Of a stretch of 64,000 bases of DNA, positions 17,608 to 24,823 are shown in pieces (position 1 is the stretch's first letter; each line of letters opens with the position of its first letter). Location: assembly GCF_901827185.1 (NCBI RefSeq), contig NZ_LR594671.1, positions 3,906,001 to 3,970,000 on the forward strand, read 5' to 3'. The notes beneath the pieces were generated by a model, which searched no databases, had not been told where the DNA came from, and saw only the letters and a list, made by a program, of their open reading frames with translations. The position numbers and the translations under genes are program-made. Origin of the DNA: Variovorax sp. PBL-E5 (lineage in GTDB: Bacteria; Pseudomonadota; Gammaproteobacteria; Burkholderiales; Burkholderiaceae_C).

Positions 17608-18414
17608 TCACGCCGCCTGCCACCTGAGAAGCCTGCGTTCGAGCCAGTTCATCGCCGTCGTTAGAAGCGTTGTGAGAATGGCGACGAAGATCAGGACCGC
17701 GAAGACGCCGTCCATGTGGAAGGTGTTGCTCAGATAGGAAACCTGCCCACCCAACCCCTTGGATCCGGCCATCATTTCGGAGACGATCACCGCCAGCATC
17801 GCGTAGATCAGTGCGAGCTTGAGGCCGGCGAAGATGCTTGGCACCGCCCAAGGAAGCACGAGGCGGCGAAACCTCACAGCCGATGAAGCACCCAGCGAAG
17901 TCATCAACAGGCCAAGGTCTCGATCCACGCTCTTGGCACCTGCGATCACGTTGATCAGGACGATAAAGAAGATCACGGTGATTGCGGTCACGATGTTCGA
18001 TACCGCGCCAATACCAAGCCACGCAACAAACAAGGGCGCCAGTGCAATTCGGGGAAAGGCATTGAGCAGCGTCAGAAAAGGGTCCAGCGCGGTTTCGAGC
18101 AGCGGTGAACGCACGAGCAGAAATCCGACGATGGTCGCTGCCAGACTGCCGAGCACGAAGCCTGCAAGCGCAGACAGCAGGGTAACGCTGGCATTCTTGG
18201 CCAAAATGGTTCCGAAGTTCTGCACCATGTAGTCCGCGACGTCCGTGGGCCGAGAAAGGAGTGCGGAGTCGACGATCTTCAGATCGGCAACTGCTTGCCA
18301 TAGCACGAGGGTGCCTGCAAGAGCCCCGAAGCGGATCAACCATATGGCGGTGGAGCGACGTCGTTTGGCCTTGCTCCGCTCACGCGCCAGATCGGCAAGA
18401 TGATGCGATGCCAT
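17608..18414 (-). CDS. ABC permease, SsuC/TauC-like
   Basis: Inner-membrane permease, 268 residues, about six membrane spans. The EAA loop is visible as SLGASSAVRFRRLVLPWAVP. The ATG at 18414 is chosen because AAGGAGGG lies seven bases upstream and the frame before it (open to 18612) is antisense-like. It starts one base after the ATPase stop. It forms the importer with the flanking genes. Confidence 0.92.
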   Translation of the reverse strand: MASHHLADLARERSKAKRRRSTAIWLIRFGALAGTLVLWQAVADLKIVDSALLSRPTDVADYMVQNFGTILAKNASVTLLSALAGFVLGSLAATIVGFLLVRSPLLETALDPFLTLLNAFPRIALAPLFVAWLGIGAVSNIVTAITVIFFIVLINVIAGAKSVDRDLGLLMTSLGASSAVRFRRLVLPWAVPSIFAGLKLALIYAMLAVIVSEMMAGSKGLGGQVSYLSNTFHMDGVFAVLIFVAILTTLLTTAMNWLERRLLRWQAA

Positions 18415-18415
18415 A

Positions 18416-19288
18416 TCAATGCCCTCCTTGCGTGTTTCTCTTCGCTTGCGCGAGCGTCTGCCATAGCTCTGCATAGACTTCGTGGTAGCTCGCTTGTCCC
18501 TGGAGCTCTTCGACGACGCGAGGATGAGACAGCGGCACCTTGTAGTCCTTGATGATCCTTCCCGGTCGATCGGAAAAAACGACGACGCGATCCGAGAGTG
18601 CAATGGCTTCACCCAGATCGTGGGTGACGAAAACCACCGTCTTCTTTCCGCCTTCCTCGAACAATTCCATCAACAGCTCCTGCAATGTCAATTTGGTTTG
18701 GGCGTCCAGCGCGCCGAATGGCTCGTCCATCAGCAGAATCGGACTGTTGAGGGAGAATGTTCTGGCCAGGGCAGCCCTCTGCCGCATGCCTTGGGACAAC
18801 TGCCCTGGATAGGCGTCCTCGAAGCCACCAAGCCCTACCGATTGGATGAATCTCTGTGCTCGCGGAAGGCGTTCTTGCTCGTTGAGCTGGCGCACCTCCA
18901 TGCCGAGCAGCACGTTCTGCAGCACGGTCAACCATGGAAACAACGCGGGTCTTGCGAACATGTAGGCGATATCCGTCCTCCCCGCTCTGGGCGGTTCGCC
19001 GAGGATTCGGATATCGTCGCTTTGGGGTGCTTCTAGCCCACCCAGCACGTTGAGCAGCGTCGTCTTGCCGCAACCACTCGGGCCCAGGAAGGAGACAAAC
19101 TCGCCCGAACCGATGCTCAGGTCGATGCCTCGCAGGGCTTCGACGAGCCGCAGTTGTCCATCCTTCTCGGAGGGATAGGTGTGGTCGTAACCCCGGATGC
19201 GTATCGCCGGTACAACGCCGGCCCGACCGTCGGACGTCTCAACGCCTGACATGGCGGAACTCCATTCACTGCTTGATTTCGTGAGCAT
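18416..19288 (-). CDS. ABC ATPase, SsuB/TauB-like
   Basis: ATP-binding subunit, about 290 residues. Walker A GPSGCGKTT, signature QLSQGMRQRAALAR (Gln replaces the usual Gly of LSGG), Walker B ILLMDEPFGALD and the H-loop of FVTHDLGEA are present. The start is ambiguous: ATG 19288 (GGAG ten bases upstream) or ATG 19252 (GGAG seven bases upstream); TTG at 19315 has little support. It follows the Xsc-like gene by a short gap in the same operon. Confidence 0.92.
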   Translation of the reverse strand: MLTKSSSEWSSAMSGVETSDGRAGVVPAIRIRGYDHTYPSEKDGQLRLVEALRGIDLSIGSGEFVSFLGPSGCGKTTLLNVLGGLEAPQSDDIRILGEPPRAGRTDIAYMFARPALFPWLTVLQNVLLGMEVRQLNEQERLPRAQRFIQSVGLGGFEDAYPGQLSQGMRQRAALARTFSLNSPILLMDEPFGALDAQTKLTLQELLMELFEEGGKKTVVFVTHDLGEAIALSDRVVVFSDRPGRIIKDYKVPLSHPRVVEELQGQASYHEVYAELWQTLAQAKRNTQGGH

Positions 19289-19322
19289 GGGATAGCACTC
19301 CAATGAATCGTCCAAGGACTTC

Positions 19323-21047
19323 TCAGGCAGGCGATGCGAGATGCTTGTACTTGTCGAGATGGCGAACGGCCTTGGACAGTGCCTCGCCCCTGAACGGCTT
19401 GTTGAGTATTTCCGGGTCCGTCATCACCTCGAGAACGCATATCTGGCTGGATTCGACGGCTTTCTTGAATGCCGGCACGAGCTGCTCGATGTCAGTGATC
19501 CGCTGCGCGTCGGCCCCCATCGCCCTGGCGATCTCGGCGTAGTTGAATCCGGCGCCGACATCGACTCCCACGAACCGGGACTCGAGGAAGGTGGCTTGAT
19601 TGGCCTTTTCCGCGCCGAGGACACCGTTGTTCATCAGGATGACCACGACGGGGAGATTTTCCTCGAGCGCGGTCATGACCTCCTGGAGTGCGAAGCCCCA
19701 GCCGCCATCTCCCACGAATGCGACCACCGGATCTTCGGGATGGGCGAGCTTGACGCCCAGTGCCGCCGGGAAGCCGAACCCGACGTTCGCGAAGTTGCCT
19801 GGCGCTATATATCTGCGCGGCTTTGTGAAGCGAAGGAATGCATTGGGAATGCAGGGGGAGAAGCCGATGTCGGTCGTGACAAATGCGTTCTCCGGGAGAG
19901 CCTCGCATATGGCGCGAGTTGCCGCGTACGGGTTGATGTACTCGGACGCCGGGCGACACATCACGTCCAGCTCCGCGCGCCATTGCACCTTCAGCGCCCC
20001 AACCGTGCTGCGCGTATCACCGCGGCGGGAACCTTCCCCCTGGCGCTGCAGGTGCTCAAGGATGGCGGTTGCGGTGAGTCTGGCATCACCAACCACCGAG
20101 ACATCCACTGGCTTGGAACGCCCGATCTGCGCTGAATCGATGTCCACCTGGATGATCTTTGCCTGGTGAGGGTAGTAGCGCATCCCATACTGCGGTGCGT
20201 AGCCGAAGTCATTGATTCGCGATCCAAGCATCAACACGACATCCGCTTCGGCGAGCATCTGCATCGCCACTTTCGAGCCGTTGAATCCGAGGGCGCCGAC
20301 GGCCAGAGGATGATCCGTCGGGAATGAATCGTTGTGCCAGTAGGTGTTGGCAACCGGGCAATCGAGGAACTCTGCGAGCGCGGCCGTCGCGTCGTACGCC
20401 TCCGAGACCACGCATCCATAGCCCGCCAGGATCATCGGTTTTTTGGCCTTGGCAAGCAGATCTGCAGCGCGACCGATGGATGCCTCGTCTGCGCGAATCG
20501 TGGCCGAAGATCTGTACTGCTCCGGCTTGAGAATCACCTGATCGGTATCCCCATAGAAGAAGTCGCGAGGAATATCGACCTGGGCAGGCCCCAGCCTCGC
20601 AGTCGCATGGCGGAAAGCAGCTCGCATCGTCTCAGCCATCCGGGACGGGGACGGAACCCTTGCCTGGAACTTGGTGACAGCCCGAAAGATGTCCATCTGG
20701 TCGATCTCCTGCAGCCCATCCAGGCCAGACAGGGAGTTCATGGCAGACGGAGTGACCACCACCACAGGCGAATGCGCTTGATAGGCCACAGCGATGGCCG
20801 TCAACATGTTGGTGCAGCCAGGCCCGTTCTGCCCGATGCACACGGCCGTCCGTCCTGTTGCCCGCGCATAGCCATCTGCCATGTGCGCCGCGGTCAGTTC
20901 GTGATGGACCGGAACGAATCGAATGCCGGCGTGCGGAAACAAGTCCAGTGCATCCTGGAATGCCGAACCCACCAATCCGGTGACGTGCTGCACGCCCTCG
21001 GCCACCAGTGTTTCGACGAAGGCTTCGCTAGGAGTCATACGAGGCAT
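19323..21047 (-). CDS. ThDP-dependent enzyme, sulfoacetaldehyde acetyltransferase (Xsc)-like
   Basis: 574 residues with the three-domain ThDP fold. Cofactor-activating E50 lies in VPVHHELTAAHMADGYARA; the metal/ThDP motif starts GDG at 446-448 and ends NN at 473-474. MTPSEAFVETLVAEGV, GSAFQDALDLFP, VLGAEKANQATF and the C-terminal HLDKYKHLA match what I know of Xsc, which cleaves sulfoacetaldehyde with phosphate to acetyl phosphate and sulfite. No phosphotransacetylase or sulfite exporter is adjacent, so a related 2-carbon or acyl donor substrate remains possible. Acetolactate synthase is less likely. Confidence 0.78.
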   Translation of the reverse strand: MPRMTPSEAFVETLVAEGVQHVTGLVGSAFQDALDLFPHAGIRFVPVHHELTAAHMADGYARATGRTAVCIGQNGPGCTNMLTAIAVAYQAHSPVVVVTPSAMNSLSGLDGLQEIDQMDIFRAVTKFQARVPSPSRMAETMRAAFRHATARLGPAQVDIPRDFFYGDTDQVILKPEQYRSSATIRADEASIGRAADLLAKAKKPMILAGYGCVVSEAYDATAALAEFLDCPVANTYWHNDSFPTDHPLAVGALGFNGSKVAMQMLAEADVVLMLGSRINDFGYAPQYGMRYYPHQAKIIQVDIDSAQIGRSKPVDVSVVGDARLTATAILEHLQRQGEGSRRGDTRSTVGALKVQWRAELDVMCRPASEYINPYAATRAICEALPENAFVTTDIGFSPCIPNAFLRFTKPRRYIAPGNFANVGFGFPAALGVKLAHPEDPVVAFVGDGGWGFALQEVMTALEENLPVVVILMNNGVLGAEKANQATFLESRFVGVDVGAGFNYAEIARAMGADAQRITDIEQLVPAFKKAVESSQICVLEVMTDPEILNKPFRGEALSKAVRHLDKYKHLASPA

Positions 21048-21153
21048 GGGGATTACCTTTTCATTTCGTTGAGTTGATGTCGACGACGTGCTTCGTCAGC
21101 TTCAAGGACGCCGTGCTCATCGCCCTCTTGGGGACACGTGCGCGGATTCCTGG

Positions 21154-21522
21154 TCAAGCGCGCCACAGGGTTTGTGGAAATTCGAGCAGTTCGACGGATA
21201 TCGTCGGGACGCTGGCTGCCGTGCCTTGCTCGAAGAAGGCTTGCAGGGCTTGCAGCAGCGCCTTCCCGGTCCTTTCCTTTGTCGGATCATCTCGACCAGG
21301 ACCGATCTTCAGGATCGCGTGAACGAAGTGCGCGTCGTTTCTGTCTTCGGCATGCTGGGTTGCCTCTGCTCTATAGGCACGCACGAAGGTCCCGCTGGGC
21401 GGGTATTCAGGGCTGCCGTTGGCCTTCACGTGTGCGCGAAGGGACTCGGCCGTCGCCCGGCAGAGGCGTTGCGCGTTCGGCGGATTCAACGGCACGGAGT
21501 ACTCGATGACCAGATGTGGCAT
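21154..21522 (-). CDS. Tautomerase-fold protein, 5-carboxymethyl-2-hydroxymuconate isomerase-like
   Basis: 122 residues from the ATG at 21522. The protein begins MPHLVIEYS, so removal of Met would expose the N-terminal proline that acts as the catalytic base in tautomerases; this decides the start over the open frame to 21579. The end VPTISVELLEFPQTLWRA resembles CHMI/HpaF. CHMI isomerises a ring-fission product of homoprotocatechuate, but no other hpa gene is present, so the role here is unknown. It lies between the GMC and Xsc-like genes. Confidence 0.82.
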   Translation of the reverse strand: MPHLVIEYSVPLNPPNAQRLCRATAESLRAHVKANGSPEYPPSGTFVRAYRAEATQHAEDRNDAHFVHAILKIGPGRDDPTKERTGKALLQALQAFFEQGTAASVPTISVELLEFPQTLWRA

Positions 21523-21556
21523 GGTTCGTTTTCCAGTTCGTTTGATTCGAAAGACG

Positions 21557-23188
21557 CTATGCACGAACGGCGTCTTCAAGGACCATCTGTGCGGCCTTCT
21601 CTCCGATCACGATGGCGGGCGCATTCGTGTTCGAAGACGGGATCGTCGGCATGATGGAGGCATCCGCAACGCGCAAACCTCCGATGCCATGCACCCTCAG
21701 CCTGGCGTCCACCACACTGATGGCCTCGTCGCTTCCCATGCGGCACGTGCCCGTCGGGTGGTAGGAGGAAAAGATCGATGCCCTGAGGTAGTCCTCGATG
21801 TCTTCGTCGGACTCGACCTTGTTTCCGGGTCGAATCTCCTCTTCGACGTAATTTGCGAACGCCGGCTGCTGCGCAACCTTGCGTGCGATCCGAAATCCCT
21901 GGATGTAGGTATCGAGGTCGTCGCGTTCGGACAGATGTCGCGTTGTGATGATCGGCGGCAGTGCAATGTCGGGCGAAGACGCGTGCACCGAACCGAGCGA
22001 TCGAGGCTGCAACTGCACGATCCCGATCGAGAAGCCGGGAAACTCGTCAAGCACCACGCGCTTCGGGTCTCGTTCGTTGGGGCTCGAAAGGTGATGCAAC
22101 TGCAGCTTGATGCTGGGCTGTATGGCATCCGCTCGATCGGAAACAAAGGCGTGCGCGGTGGCGCCCGGTGTGGACATGAGCCCATTCCGTGTGAGCGCGT
22201 AGAGCCCTCCCATTCGCGCCTTCTCGAAGTCGCTGCGCATGATCATGTTCAGCGTCTTCACATTCTTTGCCCTCAGCATCAGGCGCGCGTGAAGGTGATC
22301 GCGAAGGTTCTCCCCTACGGCTGGAAGATTCCTGACGAGCGGGACTCCAAGTGATGCAATGCGCTTCTCGTCGCCGATTCCGGATACTTCCAGCAACTGG
22401 GGTGAATGCGCTGCACCCGCGCAGACGACGACTTCGCGGAAAGCCAGGGCACGATGGAGCTCGCCATCCTGAAGATATTCGACGCCTTCCGCACGGCCAT
22501 TGCCGACCAGGACTCTGCGCGCATGCGCATTGAGCGCGATCTCCAGGTTGGGTCGCGCCATCGCGGGTTTGAGATAGGCCTCTCGAACCGCCCAGCGCAG
22601 GCCCGCCTTGGTCGACAGCTGCATGAGACAGGCACCCGCGTATTTCCCGTCGTTGTAGTCTTCGTTCTCAGGGATTCCCGCCTGAGCGCAGGCCTTCAGA
22701 AATGCATCCGTCAGCGCGTCTCGAGGACCGTATTCAGAGATATGCAGAGGCCCGGACGTCCCGCGCGTCGAGCCTTCCGACGGCGCGCCTGAATACGTCT
22801 CCATGCGTTTGAACAGAGGGAGCAGATCCTCGTAGCCCCATCCGGCGTTCCCCATGTTGCGCCAGTGATCGTATTCACACGGATCACCTCGAACCCAGAA
22901 CATGCCATTGACGGCCGATGTGCCGCCCAACCGCTTGCCGCGCGGGAAGAAGAATCTCCTGTTGAGCACCCCTGGGTCTGGCTCCGCTTGAAGCCTCCAC
23001 AAGTGTTCGTCGCCCACCAGAATCTTGGCCACGCCCGCCGGAATCCTGAGCCACCACGAAAAGCTGTCGTCCCCTGCCTCGAGCAGCAGGACGCGGTGCC
23101 GTCCGGATTCGCTGAGGCGAGCTGCCAAAGTGCCCCCGGCCGAGCCCGCTCCAACCACGACGAAGTCAAAAGTCCTGCTCTCATTCAT
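21557..23188 (-). CDS. GMC-family FAD-dependent alcohol dehydrogenase/oxidase
   Basis: 543 residues, choline-dehydrogenase type. FAD-binding GAGSAGG at 13-19, the GMC signature GKRLGGTSAVNGMFWVRG near 83-100, and C-terminal SSYHPTGTCRMG plus SSNTNAPAIVIGEKAA holding the catalytic His and Asn. It oxidises an alcohol to an aldehyde, handing electrons to oxygen or a membrane carrier. It is the first gene of the island operon. The isethionate dehydrogenase IseJ is of this family, so with the Xsc-like gene downstream an isethionate-like substrate is attractive. Confidence 0.9.
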   Translation of the reverse strand: MNESRTFDFVVVGAGSAGGTLAARLSESGRHRVLLLEAGDDSFSWWLRIPAGVAKILVGDEHLWRLQAEPDPGVLNRRFFFPRGKRLGGTSAVNGMFWVRGDPCEYDHWRNMGNAGWGYEDLLPLFKRMETYSGAPSEGSTRGTSGPLHISEYGPRDALTDAFLKACAQAGIPENEDYNDGKYAGACLMQLSTKAGLRWAVREAYLKPAMARPNLEIALNAHARRVLVGNGRAEGVEYLQDGELHRALAFREVVVCAGAAHSPQLLEVSGIGDEKRIASLGVPLVRNLPAVGENLRDHLHARLMLRAKNVKTLNMIMRSDFEKARMGGLYALTRNGLMSTPGATAHAFVSDRADAIQPSIKLQLHHLSSPNERDPKRVVLDEFPGFSIGIVQLQPRSLGSVHASSPDIALPPIITTRHLSERDDLDTYIQGFRIARKVAQQPAFANYVEEEIRPGNKVESDEDIEDYLRASIFSSYHPTGTCRMGSDEAISVVDARLRVHGIGGLRVADASIMPTIPSSNTNAPAIVIGEKAAQMVLEDAVRA

Positions 23189-23286
23189 GGTAAGTCAAAT
23201 AGGAAGAATAAGATTAATAGGACAAATGTGCCACTCTGCCGGCCCGAGGTAATCAGGAAAACCCCTATACGGAGAGCTTTTGGAAG
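23189..23286 (-). promoter_or_regulatory. Promoter region of the island operon
   Basis: About 100 bases of unusually AT-rich DNA before the GMC gene. On the minus strand TCCTATT occurs twice about 11 bases apart (around 23201-23228), flanking TAATCTTATTC, which could include a -10 element and a regulator half-site pair. The GntR/HutC protein of the same operon is the likely ligand-responsive regulator. No consensus -35 is obvious. Confidence 0.4.
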
Positions 23287-23308
23287 TTGCAGGTGTGCTG
23301 CGCCATAT

Positions 23309-23410
23309 CGCCGCGCCTACGTGATCGAGACCGACCGCATCGTGCTGACCGGCAGCGGGCACGAGTTGCTGGGCAATCCGAAGGTGCAGGACGCCTATCT
23401 CGGCGGCTGA
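23309..23410 (+). pseudogene. Orphan 3' end of a second livF
   Basis: Encodes AYVIETDRIVLTGSGHELL then GNPKVQDAYLGG-stop, nearly the exact C-terminus of the intact LivF at 13516. Over 96 aligned bases I count 13 differences, mostly synonymous, plus a 4-base deletion just upstream. It has no start or ATPase core. It ends 12 bases before the acvB stop, which suggests that livF and acvB were once convergent neighbours here before the island split them. Confidence 0.9.
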
Positions 23411-23422
23411 GCGCGGCGGCCG

Positions 23423-24823
23423 CTAGCGCGGCACCGCCTCGAGAATGCGCGCCGCCAGCGCCTCGTAGTCGCCGCCCAGGTGATGCCCGCCCGGCAGCGC
23501 CAGCACGCGGGCTTCGCCGGGTGCGAGCTGCGGGCACAGCGCATCCTCGTGCTCGTCGGCGCCGTAGACGCACAGCGTGCCGGCGGGCGGCATGGTGCGG
23601 ACCTCGGGCGCGATCGGCCGATCGCCGCGCGCGCCGATCCAGTTGGCGACATGGAATTCGAACGAGGCCTTTCGCCCCGGCCCGAGCAATGCGGTCAGGC
23701 GCACGCTGGCGCGCGTGCGCGGCGGCAGCCGGTTGTAGGCGAAGGGCAGCACGTCCGCGCCCTGCGAATAGCCGATCAGGATCACCTCGCTGCGCTGCCA
23801 TCGCGCCGCGTAGTAGCGGATCACGCGGTCCAGGTCGACGGCCGTGCCTTCCGGCGTGCGGGCGGTCCAGAAGTAGCGCAGCGAGTCGATGCCGGCCACC
23901 GGGATGCCCGCCTTCGCCAGCGCCGCGGCGATGTGCTTGTCGATGCTGGCCCAGCCGCCGTCGCCGGACACCAGCACCGCGAAGCGCGCGCCCGCGCCGC
24001 TCGCGGGCACCTCGACGATCGGCAGATCGGCGAGCTGCGAGGGCGGTACGTCGAGCGCGGCGCGGTGCGAGGCCAGCGTGTCGTAGGCGGCCTCGAAAGC
24101 CGCCGATGGATGGGGTGCTGGCACGGCCGCATCCTGCGGCATCCACTTCGCTTGCGGCACGTGCTCGACGAAAGCTTTCGCGTCGGCCGCACACGCGCGG
24201 TCGCTGCCGGCTTCGAGCACCGTCCACGGCGCCGCGAGCTTCGCGGCCGGCTGCAGATCGACGCTGCCCCCGCCCGCCTTGCGCCACTGCAGCGCGTTGC
24301 CGGTGCACAGCGGCATCCCGAGCGACAGGCGCGGGCAAAAGCCGAGCGACAGCGCCGCGGTGAAGGTGTCGGCCGGCGCCTGCGCGAGCAGCGCATAGGC
24401 GAAGGATCCGCCATCGCCGGTGCCCACCAGCATCGGCGCGATGTAGGTCGGCAGCTTCTCGAAGGCCTGCACGTAGCGCGCGAGGTTCTCGATCGCGCCG
24501 GCCGCATAGACGCATGCGGCGCTGGCTGCCGCGATGCGGCGATAGAACGGCGGCAGCGCCACCACCGCCACCATCGCGCCCTTGGCCGCCATCGCCTGCG
24601 CCAGCTGACGATCGTCGCCGCTCGGCGCGGCCTGCCCCGACAGCAGCAGCACGAACTGCTGCACCGTGCCGGCCGGCGGGAACACCAGCACGTTCTCGAA
24701 CTGCCCGTGCGAGACCGTGTGCGGCACGGCCTGCGCCTGCGCGGAACTCGCTGCGAAGGTCGCGCACATCACCCACGCGACGGCCAGCGCCACGCGGCAT
24801 GCACGCAGGATGCGTCGGCTCAT
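23423..24823 (-). CDS. acvB: AcvB/VirJ-family periplasmic hydrolase
   Basis: 466 residues with a Sec signal (about 1-31, ending SSAQAQA), an N-terminal VirJ-like half and a C-terminal alpha/beta-hydrolase half. The nucleophile motif is GYSQG (in EVILIGYSQGADVLPF); a late His lies in LPGGHHLGGDY. AcvB of Agrobacterium hydrolyses lysyl-phosphatidylglycerol made by LpiA/MprF. Here the ATG overlaps the mprF stop (ATGA), so the two are coupled, supporting the same role. No virulence genes are near, so a VirJ function in type IV secretion is unlikely. Confidence 0.87.
   Translation of the reverse strand: MSRRILRACRVALAVAWVMCATFAASSAQAQAVPHTVSHGQFENVLVFPPAGTVQQFVLLLSGQAAPSGDDRQLAQAMAAKGAMVAVVALPPFYRRIAAASAACVYAAGAIENLARYVQAFEKLPTYIAPMLVGTGDGGSFAYALLAQAPADTFTAALSLGFCPRLSLGMPLCTGNALQWRKAGGGSVDLQPAAKLAAPWTVLEAGSDRACAADAKAFVEHVPQAKWMPQDAAVPAPHPSAAFEAAYDTLASHRAALDVPPSQLADLPIVEVPASGAGARFAVLVSGDGGWASIDKHIAAALAKAGIPVAGIDSLRYFWTARTPEGTAVDLDRVIRYYAARWQRSEVILIGYSQGADVLPFAYNRLPPRTRASVRLTALLGPGRKASFEFHVANWIGARGDRPIAPEVRTMPPAGTLCVYGADEHEDALCPQLAPGEARVLALPGGHHLGGDYEALAARILEAVPR

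Noticed and set aside
19323..21047. Acetolactate synthase assignment
   Set aside because: The N- and C-terminal signatures resemble Xsc; no small regulatory subunit or ilv genes are adjacent.
22865..23410. 181-codon plus-strand frame ending in the LivF tail
   Set aside because: Only the last ~35 residues are LivF-like; the rest is antisense to the GMC gene, so it is not a functional gene.
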